Origin: Alligator mississippiensis
Lineage: Eukaryota > Chordata > Crocodylia > Alligatoridae
DNA length: 64,000 nucleotides
Direction of reading: 5' to 3'
Assembly: GCF_030867095.1 (NCBI RefSeq)
Contig: NC_081830.1
Location: 36,377,832-36,441,831, forward strand
Shown: positions 1-11,049 of the stretch, in pieces
Layout: the number at the start of each line of letters is the position of its first letter
Numbering within the stretch: position 1 is the first letter of the stretch
Translations under genes and position numbers: made by a program
Notes under the pieces: model-generated
Databases searched by the model: none
The model's input: only the letters and a program-made list of their open reading frames with translations
What the model was told of the DNA's origin: nothing

Positions 1-179
1 GTATATTGCAAGAACTGGGGCTTTGAGGGTTGAGAAAATCTCTCTTTCATCCTTACGATTTAAAGGAGAGGTCTTAGGAAAAAATGCAGAGCCAGTGATT
101 GACTGCAGAAGGAATTTAAGGAATTTTTTGGATGGATGCTTTCAGTTAATCTCTGTCAACCATCATCATGACCAGGTTC
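1..179 (-). other. NUTM1 3' flank or 3' UTR
   Basis: This follows the NUTM1 TGA stop (180-182) on the minus strand. No AATAAA is visible on that strand before the window ends, so the transcript end probably lies outside the window. Confidence 0.5.
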
Positions 180-3100
180 TCATTGGCTGTGTAGACGTTT
201 GCTCCTCCGGGCAATTGTGTTGTTTTTCCTTCTCTTGTGGCTGTGCTGGATGCCAGGGTCTGGAGGAAGGGATCCATCTTGTGCTCCATCTGGGCAGAGT
301 CGCATAGAGCGCCTCCTCTTGTTACCTTGCCTTTCTGTCTCCCCCGAAGGGAAAGGAACTTTGCCATGAGGCTGTGCTTGTCCCTTCGGCACTGGAATTA
401 TGGCAATAGCGCCCTTAGGACTGGAAAGGTGGAGTTTGTATGCCAATAGCGAGGAGAAATTAGATAGTTCTTCATCATCATCTTCCTCTTGACCACATTT
501 CCCAGCATTCTTTATGCTTCCTGTTGAAGTTTCTGGGTTGGCATTGGAGGTTATCTTGGAAGAACTATTACTTGTGGCTAAACTGGCCTCTTCTGCTTCC
601 TTCCCATCATTACTTGAACTCATCCTTGCACCACAGGCCCTGTAGAAACTTGAACTGCACTGTCCTGAATTTCCTGAACCAGATCCCTGATTAGCCGTGG
701 TACTGATACTACTGTTTTCATGGCTGTTGTCATCTTGGAGATGAGCCTGATTTGACTCTGTCTCCAGTGTGAATTTCTGTTTTGGCTCTGTTTGACAACC
801 AGGCTTGAAGGTCTCTGAAATTGCTTGAACAGGCTCCTCCTGGCCATTCAGGCCAATGAAAGGCATTCCTGTGGTATGATCTGGGTCCATACATTGCTCA
901 TAAACCTTGGCTGCTGTTTGGAATTCATCCTCCTCTTGTCCATTAGCGCTTGTTACCCTCAGAGGATGAAGAGAGAGACTTGATGACTGTTCACCATTCT
1001 TGCCAACTGGTAATGCCAAAGGATGTGTTGTGTTCAGTTTAGTTTCCAATCTAGTTAGCTGAAGTGTTTGGCAGTCATCTGGTTTTCTAAGTCCAATGGG
1101 AATTGATTTCTCAGTACCCTTTTTTCCCAAGTTCTTCTCCCTTGACTTTATGCTCCTTGAGGGGATGTCACTTTCTTTTGCAATGGCTTTACCCCAACTA
1201 TCCTGTGTCTGTCTTTGATCTCCAGCCTTCCCTTCCTGGTTGCCAACTTGTTTTGGACATCCAGTAGGAAATGATTGTAGCCCTGCTTGTCCAGTAAGGG
1301 GGTTCCTACATGATCTCATTGTCTTGACCTGATCTGTAACACTTTGAATGTCACTCAGTTTGTCCCAGCCAGCCTTGGCCTGGGTTTGATCTTTGACCTT
1401 TTCTTCTTGACAGCCATTATGTATTCCACATTCAGAAAGTGTTGACTCTGGAGCTGCTTTTTCCACTAGGCTGTTCCTTTGTGATGTCACTTGTGAGACT
1501 TGGCTATTGCACTCTGTCGTCACTGGCACGTCTCTTAGTCCTTCCCAAACAGTGTAGGTTTCTGTTTGACCTTTGACCTTCTCTTCTTGGCTGCAGTCTT
1601 CTTTTCCACCTCCAGGAAGAACTGACCCTACAGCTTTTGGCTCTAACATGCTTCCAACTTTACCATCATCCTTTGTTGCTGTTTGGGCCTGCATTTGATC
1701 TTTAACTTTCTCTTCTGGGCTTCCTTCTTTTCCACACTGCATGGAAATTGACTTTAGATGTTCTTGTCCTACCAAGTTTTTCCCCCATGAACTTAAGTCT
1801 CTGGCCTGACTACCACACTGTATTGCACTCAGAGTGATTCCTGATCTTAACAGTTGACCTCCAGTTTGGACCTGCCCCAGACGCTTCAGCGTTGCCTTTT
1901 CAACTCTGTTCCTCAAAGATTTTAATAATTTCCCTTGGCCACCACATTCATGAGAGGATGTACCTCTTGGCATTACAGTGCCCTCTGGTGAACTGTATCC
2001 CTGATGGGATATCAACATGGGTGCTGGGGTGAGTGCCTCTGGTTGCTGTTTTCCCTGAACCCCACTCCTGTTTCCTCTTTTCCCAGGAGGTGAGGTGCTG
2101 GTACCAGCCTGGTCACCAGTGGCTGGTGCCTTATGACTGCTGTCTTCATCCTCCTCCTCAGACTGAGAGGGGGTAAAATCATACTGGGAGGCAGGACACC
2201 CAAGGGGGTTCAGCTCTTCCTCTAAGAGGGCTAGAAGACGTTTCTCGACCAACTGCAGGGACAGAAGGAGAAAGAGATCGCCAGTGCCTGGGGGGCTGGC
2301 TCGTAGGTGGAATAGCTTACACTGGTACACTATTTCCTTGTTTCTACCTCCACCTGGTGGCTGCATGGCCACACAGCAGAGAGAAGGGACTCCGTACCTG
2401 GCTTGGTGTGAGCCCTGATTCTTGCTCCAGTTGGGCTGCAAGATCCAAAGGGTCACATTGCTTCTCCAAAGAAAGCAGATCAGCCAGGAACTGGGGATGG
2501 ATCACAGCTTCCACCTGCCAGAGCAAGGGAACAAAATGAGTGAGTGCAAGGCCCCGGTCCTGTGCTGCTTTCTTGGACACCTGAATGCCATTCGCCATCC
2601 CAAACTCTTCCCATGGAAGAATGGGAGCAGCAGGACCCCCTAAGGGGCAAACACCCTACTGCTGTCCTCATTCTCTGCTTTAGTCATGCCTTCCTGAGAA
2701 CTGCAGGAACTGAGATTCCTTAGGGTAGAATACCCAGCAGTGCCATCCCTGACACCTGGGTTTTACTTCTCTTCTGTCCTTCCCCCTTAAAGTTATGTGG
2801 ACCTCTATAGATGAGAGTCCTGCAAGACTGTCCCAGATGCCTAGGTTCTACCTACTTCTCTGATCTCTTACCCTGGAGATTAGGAGCTGGTTGTGTCCCC
2901 GAGGACAAGATCTGGACCCCCTCCCCCCAATCCCCCACCCCCCTGGTTGGCAGGACTCACCTTGCAGACAAAGCTCTCATCATCACACAACTGCTCAATG
3001 TACTGCAGCAGTGCAGGATCAGGTAGTTCCCCTTGGCCCTGGCTCTGAGGGTCCCCATCACTCCCAGAATTTCCCTCCTCCTTTTCTTCCCAGCTGGTGT

Positions 3101-5019
3101 GTAGTCCCTCCATGATGTCATCATACTGCTTCACAGCTTCAGCTGGAATCTCCCGTGGCACACCCAGGGCTGGGGTGCTGGGCGGGTGACGCTGCCGACG
3201 CCGGGGTTGGCTACCTTTGGACATTGCCTTCTTGGGGATATAGACTGTGTGAGAAAAGGAGGTGATATATGCAGAACCCTGTTGGTGTGCAGCATCTAGC
3301 ACTCCTGAAGACCATCTACTCAGTCCCCACAAAAACTCCATTCAGTCCATTTGATTGTCATAACCAATATCAACCCCCACCCCCCCCAGCTTCATTTCTT
3401 TCTTCCATTCCCCAGCAGCCCCTCCATCATACCAGGTACTCATCCCTTAATCCATCCCTTCCTTTATTCATCCACCATTTAACCCTCAAATCATTTCAGC
3501 CATCTTTCCATCTCTTCTATCTCTGCCTCCCTCCCTTCCTCCCCTATCAATCCCTCCTCTCTGTCTTGTCCTTCATTCCTCCATCCGCTATCTGTTACTT
3601 TATCCTCTCCCTTCTTAATTTCATCTACTTCATTTTCATCCCCACCTCATCCGCTCTAACTACCCATCAGTCTGCCTCTCTATCCAGCCATTTCCATAGC
3701 CAAACTTCAAAAAAGTTATAGAAGGGTGCATCGAGTCCAGTGAGGGGTGACTTGAGTTCAGCAGGGTTGAGAAGCCTTGACGTAAAAGATATACAAAGCT
3801 GTGAATTCATGCCAACACCCCCACCCCTGTAAAAATGTACAAGGTCTGTGCAAAAATGTGCAAAAGTTCTATGTCTGTACAATAATAATGAATCTTGCAA
3901 AATACTAGCAAAAGGAGAGGGGACCAAATCCATCAGAGAGATAATGGCTCTGCCCACTGGCTCCCTTACTGGTGGTAAGGGACAGGTTTCCATGTCTGTA
4001 CTGGTGGGCTGGGAGGGCAGAATACCTTGTTGGTTGGTACCAGAGGCAGGGACTGCAAGGGGCATGATGGGCTCAGCAGGGGGGGCCTGGAACTGGGAGT
4101 TACTCAGGAGCTTCATCTTTTGGATCTGTAGCTCCTCTTCTGCCTCAAACTCCATAAACCTGAGGAAGAGAGACAGAGTCTAAAAAGGGTGGCATTGTCT
4201 GAGTCCCTCTGCCCCAAGGTGCCAGAAGCAGGAAACCTGGGACAGACTCTAGAAGAGCCCCACTAACTTCTCAGCCATCTCATAGAAGATCATGCGCTCA
4301 AAGTTGCTGCTGTGCTCCCACTCTTGCACAGCACGTGGCACGCCCTCCTCCAGAGTCATGTCAGGGCGCAGGCGAGTCAGGGAGCGCAGGACGGGGCTGA
4401 AGAGGGAGGAAGAGGGTTAATGCCAGAGAATGCCCCTCATCCTGAAACACAAACCCCTTGCAAGCTCCTTTAAGGCAAACAGCTTTGCCAGTGCCCCTCA
4501 ATCTTAACCCACAGGCCCTCTGCTTTCCCAGCCCTGGTCTCCCTCCATCTCTCACATGAAGAAACAGGCCAGTGCTTCTGCATCGGGTGTGTTTGGGAAA
4601 TGTTGCCTTGCCAAGGCTTTGTAGTGCTGCCAGCGCCGAAAGTTCTCATAGACCCCTTTGGAAGTGCAGGCTGAGGAGGAGTCACTGGGAGGAAGTGGCT
4701 GCGTTGGGGCACCTTCCGACTCCCCCGTTTTCCTCACTCTGGGCTCCTCCCCAGCTTTTGTCAGCAGAATGGTCCTGATCCCAGCTCCAAATTGAAGTCG
4801 AATAGGGGTCCCATCCTGCCGTGGGGGGACCCAATCTGCAGGAGCCGCTGTAAGGATGATAGTCTGCCCACAGGGGGCCTCCTGGGTCCCCTCCTCCTTC
4901 AATTTGACAATCAATTTGCCATTGGGAGCATCTGGTGAGGTCAGGAGCAGAGCAGTGCCAGGGAAGGCAGGAAGCAGGATTGGGGATGGTGGGGGAGGCT
5001 GTTGGGATTGGGAGCTCAT
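180..5019 (-). CDS. NUTM1: NUTM1 (NUT midline carcinoma family member 1), six coding exons
   Basis: Minus-strand coding exons are 5019-4556, 4396-4268, 4159-4026, 3244-2961, 2514-2398 and 2252-180. Every junction has GT/AG ends and matching phase, giving 1066 aa against 1132 in human. The ATG at 5019 lies just after an acceptor-like TTTCAG, so a 5' UTR exon probably lies upstream. Conserved NUT-family blocks are [77 protein letters not shown] and [12 protein letters not shown]. An acidic C-terminal block [12 protein letters not shown] is followed by a basic tail (KRRK...RRSKRL), the likely nuclear localisation signal. Established: NUTM1 is a mostly testis-expressed nuclear protein that recruits p300/CBP and is fused to BRD4 in NUT carcinoma. 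The large last exon (residues 377-1066) is divergent and contains a repeat array not known from human. Identity is very secure; the 5' end is less so. Confidence 0.95.
1068..1835 (-). repeat. In-frame tandem repeat array inside NUTM1 last exon
   Basis: Residues about 516-771 of the protein contain four degenerate copies of a roughly 57-60 residue unit; one spacing is shortened to 43. Each copy carries a core like QEEKVKDQ followed by Q-rich and W-containing residues. Three are preceded by an N-L/P-V/T-G-Q type motif about 20 residues upstream. Core copies are [21 protein letters not shown] and EGKAGDQ. I do not recall this unit in mammalian NUTM1, so it looks like lineage-specific expansion of a low-constraint exon. 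Confidence 0.7.
3345..3700. repeat. Pyrimidine-rich degenerate CCATC/TTCC tract
   Basis: The intron between NUTM1 coding exons 3 and 4 is strongly C/T-rich on the plus strand, with many irregular CCATC, TCCC and TTCAT words. It looks like a decayed simple repeat. No ORF in it shows protein-like composition. Confidence 0.55.
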
Positions 5020-5027
5020 AGCTGAAA

Positions 5028-5482
5028 GTGCATGGGTATTGAGAATCAGAGAAAGATGGGGAAGAAATGGGGCTCCTTTCTCTCCTCCGTCTTTTAGGGG
5101 GGATGGCAGGATAGGGTGTGCAGGAGTGTCAGCTGCACCAGCTCAAGAGCAAGTCTGGGAAAGATCAAGGCTGTCCCAGGTTGGTGTCCCAGCAATAAGG
5201 TTGAATCAAAACAAATCCGGAACCTGGAGGCCTCAGGGGTTCTGAGCTGGGTGTGGAACGAGAGTGGGTGTTGAGAACCACGCAAAGGTGGGCAGGGAAT
5301 GCAGGTCCTTTGTGTGCAGGGGGGGATGACATGGTGGAGTGTACAGGGGCGTCAGGGGCACCAGCTAAGGAGTAAGTCTGAGAAGGATCAAGGCTATCCC
5401 AGGTTGGTATCCCAGGTCCCAGCAGGAAGGTTGAATCAAAACAAATCTGGAATCTGGGGGTATGCGGGTTCTGAGTCGGGCG
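5028..5482. repeat. Two-copy tandem duplication (about 230 bp period) upstream of NUTM1
   Basis: Positions 5028-5258 and 5259-5482 are imperfect copies of each other. Shared words include TTGAATCAAAACAAATC, GGTTCTGAG followed by GGG..GTGG, GGATGRCA, and CAAGGCT followed by CCCAGGTTGGT. The array touches the 5' side of the first NUTM1 coding exon, so it may lie in the 5' UTR or promoter-proximal intron. Confidence 0.75.
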
Positions 5483-6306
5483 TGGTGTGCGCAGTCAGAG
5501 ACTAATCGCAGTTCTTCCCTCCTCTCCAAGCTCTGTAGATGCCCCAGTCCCATCCTGGAGGCCCTCTGCCCTTCCAGGCATGGGCTTCACACATTCCCAG
5601 GTGTGCCAGGGCTCCTCACCGCTAACCAGCTTTGCACTCCCCATACACAAAGAACTCTCAGTCCCTCACTCCAGGGTTTTTAGGAACAATGTAGGAATAA
5701 CCAAGATGCTCCCCAAATTGCATTCAATGGTTCAATTTAGGGTACGCTAAAGCAAAATGGCTGAATGGAAATGGCAGTATCAAAATCATTACTGGCAGGC
5801 AACCAGGGTTTAGGAGGCTACAACTCCTGTGTTGCACTAGGGTATTAGAGATTTACAACTGTATTAGGGAATTGTAAAAAGCAGGCTTATTCACATGGCT
5901 TTGTCCCCTCCAAGAATGAATCATGGCCTGAAAACAACTCCCAAAACAGGTGGGTAGCAGAATCTACAGCTGCCATCCAACGTTGAACAAGAACCTACAT
6001 GCCCTAGGGTACACGGGGGACTTGAGAGGCTGCAATTCTCAGACTGCAGGGGCACAGCTGAGCCATTGAAAGTCCTGGAGCATTTAGGGAGTCAACATGA
6101 GGAAAAAGCCTCAGGTTTCCGGACTAGAGAGCAAAGTGTGGAGCCAGAGCGCATGCATTTTAGGAGATGAAACTGCACATGGAAGATATCGAATTTTGCC
6201 ATTTGAACTGGAAACTTCACAACATGAAGAAAAAAGAAGCTAACCTCAACAGCGACATCTAATTTATATTCTCACTGACCTCCTGTTGCACTTTTAGCTT
6301 TTTTCA
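5483..6306. other. Unannotated intergenic DNA
   Basis: I recognise no gene, RNA or repeat family here. The NUTM1 promoter or first exon may lie here or further up, but no sequence feature fixes it. Confidence 0.4.
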
Positions 6307-6608
6307 TTCCTTAGAGATCTCAGAACAACAGCTGAGTCTCCCTATGCCTGAAGAAGGGTGATTGCGCCCAGAAGCTTGCAAAGAACTTTTTTCTAACTAC
6401 TCAGTCTTTTATCTAATAAAAGACATCACATTGACCCAAAGAACCTTGCCTGCCCAGGTCCTTGAACAGGCAAGGCTCTTTGGGTAGATTTGATATCTTT
6501 TATTACACCAACTGAGTAGTTGGGGAAAAGTTCATTGCAAGCTTTCAGGTGCAATCACCCTTCTTCAGGCATAGGAAGTCTCTGCTGTTCTGAGACTCCA
6601 AGAAATGA
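6307..6608. mobile_element. Head-to-head inverted pair of Penelope-like element ends
   Basis: Two arms, about 6307-6454 and 6466-6608, are reverse complements with modest divergence. Each arm contains, in order, CTGAAGAAGGGTG, a hairpin to GCRCC, AGCTTGCAA, AACTACTCAG, TAATAAAAGAYATCA and CCAAAGARCCTTGCCTG. The arms meet at the CCTTGCCTG ends. The same end sequence flanks the reverse-transcriptase-bearing Penelope-like element at 53.1-55.4 kb in related form, which is the basis for the family call. The element could alternatively be called a long-TIR MITE. Confidence 0.6.
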
Positions 6609-6718
6609 GAGAAGCTAGAAGTGTGGCGGGATGTCAGTGAGAACGTAAATAGGTAGAAATCAGGAAAATAAAAGGTAAAGCAGGGAAGGGTGGGGGGAGG
6701 GGGGCAAAGGTGAGTAAG

Positions 6719-7383
6719 GGGGTGTAGGTTGTAGCCATGTTGGTCTAAGGACGCAGGCAGACAAGGTTCTTTGGGTAAATCTGATATCTTTTATTAGACC
6801 AGCTCAAATAGTTGGAGACATGGGCGACTGGTGCCACCTTTGTGGAGGGGGGGCACGTGCCCCACCCTACGACCAGTCCTACCAACTTGGGGTGGGGGAG
6901 GAGTCCCCCCTCCACAAAGGTGATCTCGCTACCGGGGGGGCCCCCGGAGCCGTTCCTGTGATGGCCGATCGCTGTGCTGCAGCCTGCAGCAATTGGCTGG
7001 TGCTTTCAGGGGGGTACCTGCTCTCCGGCCTGCCCCCACACCCATCACTGAAGTGGTGAGCACAGCCTGTCAGAGGGTGCACCTGCGCTCTCGGGGGGGC
7101 ACGTGCACCCCCATGCACCCTCTACCTGTCTGTCACCACTGACTGGAAAAATTCTTCTTTGCAAGCTTTCAGGTTTACCCTTGGCCAGGCTGAGGAAGCA
7201 TCTGCAGTTGGTGTGTGCTCTTCCTGGATGGAAGCAATAGTAAAGGAGCCAAAGGGGAATAAGGGAGACTGCAGTCATACAAGGCAGAAAAGAGGCTGTC
7301 TGTACAAAAGGAAAGAGCTGGAAATTTGGAAGACAAAGGGCAGGACCCGCCTAGCTCCTTAGACCAACACGGCTACAACCAAG
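6719..7383. mobile_element. Penelope-like/MITE-like repeat with 23-bp inverted ends, split by an insertion
   Basis: The left end GGTTGTAGCCATGTTGGTC and the right end GACCAACACGGCTACAACC are inverted repeats. Interior words TTCTTTGGGTAAATC, ATCTTTTATTAGACCA, AAATAGTTGG and GCAAGCTTTCAGG match the other copies at 6.3 and 63.6 kb. Its AGTTGG...AAAAATTCTTC block is interrupted by an unrelated insert at about 6816-7143. Confidence 0.6.
6816..7143. mobile_element. Short GC-rich non-autonomous insert nested in the preceding repeat
   Basis: The insert is bounded by related inverted words (GACTGGTGCCACC at the left; CTGTCACCACTGACTGG at the right). It contains an internal hairpin: CACCTTTGTGGAGGGGGG (from 6836) pairs with CCCCCCTCCACAAAGGTG (to about 6922). 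No ORF of note. Family unknown. Confidence 0.5.
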
Positions 7384-7541
7384 ACCTCAGGCCCTGGAGA
7401 AACCCTCGGCAAGCAGATCAAGTCCCGCGTTTGGAGGACCTGCAGCTTGGTTTGGCGTGTTCATTTCCTGGCCAAGCACAACGTATTTCCAGAGGCTGAG
7501 GCAGAAACGGGGCGCTGGGCGGGCTGCCCGGGACCGGCGTC

Positions 7542-7563
7542 TCCTACAAGTCCCAGAGTGCCC
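7542..7563 (+). promoter_or_regulatory. ZNF143/Staf-like site in the NOP10 CpG-island promoter
   Basis: CCTACAAGTCCCAGAGTGCC resembles the ACTACAAYTCCCAGMATGC consensus of ZNF143/Staf. It lies about 140 bp upstream of the NOP10 ATG, inside a GC- and CpG-rich block (about 7490-7770). Binding is inferred only from the motif. Confidence 0.55.
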
Positions 7564-7698
7564 GGGGAGGGGAAGGAGAGGCGGCCGCAGCTCCCGCCCC
7601 CCCCGTGCGCCGGGGCGGTCCCCGCTGGCAGTCGCGGGAGCGGGCGCGCTGGGAGCACGTGTGCGGCTGCGATCTGGGGCCGGGTCGGAGCCGGAGCC

Positions 7699-8372
7699 AT
7701 GTTCCTGCAGTACTATCTCAACGAGCAGGGGGACCGGGTGTACACCCTCAAGGTGAGCCCCTGCCGCAGCCCCGGGACCTTTCTCGCCTTCCCTTATCTG
7801 CCCCAAGATCTCTTCCAGCCTCCCGCGCACGTCCTGTGCAGCCGGGGCCGTGTGTCGCTCTGCCCCTGGGTGCAGGTTTGCATCCCCCTGGTCGGGGGAG
7901 GCAGGCAGTGGGACAGCCCAGGGCAGGTGGGGCAGGGGGGTTGTGCCCCAGGGCTGGGGTGGGACCTGGGGGTCAGGATTGAGTAGTCATGGCAGAGTTG
8001 TGCCCGTGGAGCTCAGGGCTTGGGGGGGCAGCGAGTTGGGGGTTGAGTGACATGCCCTCGCCACCTGGGTGGAGGCTCAGAGCTGGGAGAGGAGGTGGCA
8101 GTGAGTGAAGCACAAAAGTGGAGCCGTGGGGGGTGGGGACGTCAGGGTGGCCAGACTTGGGTATTTGTATTTTAGGACCCAGTTGCCGTGACCTGGTATG
8201 ATATCATCTCTTTCCATTTCCTTCCCTGTAGAAAGTAAGCCCCTCTGGCCAAGTGACTTCCTCTGCACATCCTGCCCGCTTCTCCCCAGATGACAAATAC
8301 TCCCGCCACCGGGTCACCATCAAGAAGCGCTTTGGCGTCCTCATGACACAGCAGCCGCGGCCCATTATGTGA
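7699..8372 (+). CDS. NOP10: NOP10, H/ACA ribonucleoprotein complex subunit 3
   Basis: Two coding exons, 7699-7752 (18 codons) and 8232-8372 (46 codons plus TGA), join in phase 0 with GTGAGC and CTGTAG boundaries. They encode exactly 64 aa, the family length. The N-terminus [18 protein letters not shown] and the C-terminal [15 protein letters not shown] and [14 protein letters not shown] match human NOP10 almost throughout. The variable stretch at the exon junction reads [12 protein letters not shown]. Established: NOP10 binds dyskerin in H/ACA snoRNPs, scaRNPs and telomerase RNP and is needed for rRNA pseudouridylation and processing. It starts in a CpG island and faces away from NUTM1, the usual layout in amniotes. 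Confidence 0.98.
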
Positions 8373-8654
8373 GGGCAGGCCTTTTCCCAGCTGGAAGCAC
8401 AGAAACGTGCCCCTGACTGCCCTGAAATGGGACAGTCCTGCTCAGCTGAAGCTGGCTCAGTGGCTCCCTCTGCACCAACTCATCTTCCACTCCTTTGTTT
8501 ATCCCTCTCCTTGTGATCTGACTGCTGATCCTAAACACATCCTAAAACCTTTCCCCATTCTCCTCTTGTCTGTGGAAAAACTGCTTTGATTCCCCTTTTG
8601 ATCAAGCCAGAGTTAATCACTGTAGTTGAAAACATGGTTTGTCTTTTGATTGCC

Positions 8655-8660
8655 AATAAA
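8655..8660 (+). terminator. NOP10 polyadenylation signal
   Basis: An AATAAA lies about 280 bp after the NOP10 stop and is the only canonical signal in this short 3' UTR. A GT-rich stretch follows within 30 bp (CTGATGTTTATTT). Confidence 0.8.
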
Positions 8661-8689
8661 TTATCTGATGTTTATTTCTACCCTTAGCC

Positions 8690-9667
8690 CAGACTCTCCT
8701 TCCCTGCTGAGCTTTTAACCCTCTAGTAGTGGTGAAGCTGTACTCATTTGTTTCATGCTGTGCAGATGTTCATGTTGTGTTAGGAACTTAAGCATAACAA
8801 GGGAAGGTTTCTGACTAAGCTTTCATTGTTTTAGTAGGGAAGCATATTCATCATATTAGAAATGTGAGATGGCCTTTATTAGATGTGGGGGAAAGCTGCA
8901 TTCAGGGTCTGATATGGGATCAGGTGGTTGGGCCGCATGGCAGGAAAGGTGGGGAAGATTCTACAAAGTGAAAGAGAGGAGACTGCAAGCTTGATGGAAG
9001 AGAATAAGCTTGAGTCTCTGCTGCTCAATTTGAGAGGGAAAGATACTGAATGCTAGTATCCCAGCACTGCACCACTCAGCTGCTTAGCTTGGCATTCAGG
9101 ACTGGCATCAGTAGTGTAACTAAAGCACCCACTTAAGGAGTGCAGAAATAATACTTACCACAGATGCTGGCCCGCCATGCCACCAGCAGCCTAGCCGCTG
9201 TCTTTGACTTGTGCGTTGCTGGTGCCCAAGGTGTCACACCCATGATAACTCTGGGGGCTCTTGTTTATCCAGAGAAATATAAGACAACCCAAAGCAAGTT
9301 CCTTTGAATGATGCACCAGTTTATTGGGATATTATCAACCTATCAAAATTACTAATAGTGGCTATATGCAGCAGAAAATACATAGATATACTCAGTACTA
9401 AGCAGCGAGCTCTGAGGGCCCTCAGAATCCATCCTTATAGTTGAAGCAAGTTCCAGTTTCCCACACAAATGCCTTTGTGTGGAGGAGTTTTATACAGCTC
9501 AGATTCAAATTTCTGTATTCCTGCCCATTTCTCTGCGATAACTCTGTCTTGGCCAATCACGTAGGGAGCAAGGAAGCTCTGAGTCCTGACCTGTGACTGC
9601 TGTTCTTACCTGGAGTCATCACTTGGTGTTATCACCTGCCTAGATATCTCAAGTGTAAGAGTGATGT
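8690..9667. other. Intergenic DNA; possible old LTR-like remnant at about 9240-9665
   Basis: No gene is recognised. The segment from about 9240 has a layout reminiscent of the LTR of an old retroelement in minus orientation, but no coding part accompanies it and the family cannot be named. If it is an LTR it is an isolated, incomplete fossil. Confidence 0.25.
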
Positions 9668-9780
9668 AGCTGTGATGGTCCAGAAATTATGCGAAAGGCA
9701 AGGATTTCTTAGGGTGAGATCTTTTATTGGACCAATTAAAGATCTCACCTTAAGAAATCCCTGTCTTTTGCATAGCTATC
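9668..9780. repeat. Palindromic Penelope-family end fragment
   Basis: AAGGATTTCTTAGGGTGAGA is followed after ATTGGACCAATT by its near-perfect reverse complement. The words TTTTATTGGACCAA and GAGATC match the terminal repeat of the element at 53.1 kb, placing it in that family. Confidence 0.6.
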
Positions 9781-11040
9781 TCAACACACTTAAAACTATC
9801 CTGTTTCTCACATACTAATCACTGATTCAGACTGGACTGCTTTTGGGATCAGTCTACCCGGAGAAGGAATGTCATGAGACCCAGCGCTGGGCAGTTTGGG
9901 GCCTCGGGGCTCTCCAACAAAAGTGCAGGGCTGCCTTGTTAACACCTCTGTTTGCTGTGACCTATTTGGGACTGCCAGCACTTGAGGCTTCTGTACTCAT
10001 TGCTATAACACGTAGGTTGGTTTTTATTTCCGCGTTTTCCCTTTAACCTGGGATTAGAAATGGCTGAAAAGGCCATTTTATGCAGCACTGAGAGAGATTA
10101 AATCGGAGTTTACTGAATCAATGTCCATTCATTTGTGGCTGATGAAAGAATGTTGTATGGGCAGAGTTTGGAACAGAACCCAGTCAGCTGTCCTGTTGCT
10201 GCTTTAACCACTAGATATTACTCCCCTGCTAGAGCCAGCCATAAAATCTAGGTGTGCCCTCCCAGGTCCCTGCCCTGACGTCAGAGGCTCATCCCACAGC
10301 ATGGGCTGCAGCCTAGGAGTCATGACTTCTGGACCCCAGCAGTAACTACTAACTAGATACTGCTTCCCTACCACAGCTTGGAATGCAATTATAATCCTTC
10401 TTCCCACTTCTATCTTTTCCTTTTAGCTGCAAATCAGCTCTACTCATTTCAGAGACAGCAGAGAGTTCAGCATACTTTCACTGAAGTATGTGATGGATAA
10501 AGGTCACTGAAAGTTTGGGCTGTGCCTACCACCCAGAGGCCTCTTAAAGAGCCCAGCACTGTCAGATCTGTGCCAAAGAGGGAGTCACTAGTGTCATAAT
10601 TTATACAGAGAGGCCACAAAGATGGGGATGTTCATTAACCCGAACCACTGAGAAATCCTGGGCCTGCTGCGCAGGCACCAGCACCCAGGACTCAGCCGGG
10701 CCCAGGGAGGCGGACAGGCAGGTGCCTGGTTTGCAAGTGCAAATATCAGCTGTCGCCTCAGAAGAGTCCCAGGACTCTTTGTCAGAGCCTTTGGCCTTTG
10801 GTCTTTGTCAGAGCAGGTGGACACAGAGCAGGGACAGCCAAGCTCTGCAGGACACAGGACCACTGGTCTGACACGGAGGCCCCAGGGCCTTGGCCAGGTG
10901 CCACACACAGCCTTCTGCCCCGGGATCATGAAGGGAAGGGCGCTGAGCTGCGCCCCTATCCCTCATTGCTCCCCACTCCTCTACGTCATCGCTCTTCCTG
11001 CTGAGGCTGACCTCAATGGGAGGCTAGAAGACATCATGAG
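9781..11040. other. Intergenic DNA without recognised features
   Basis: I see no coding exon, RNA gene or assignable repeat between the palindrome and the SLC12A6 CpG island. GC content rises from about 10600. Confidence 0.4.
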
Positions 11041-11049
11041 TCCTTCCGG

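Noticed and set aside
3269-3721. 150-codon plus frame rich in S/P/L
   Set aside because: Pyrimidine-rich intron of NUTM1, antisense to the gene.
7447-7986. Long plus-strand frames over the NOP10 first exon
   Set aside because: They are out of frame with NOP10 and owe their length to high GC in the CpG island.
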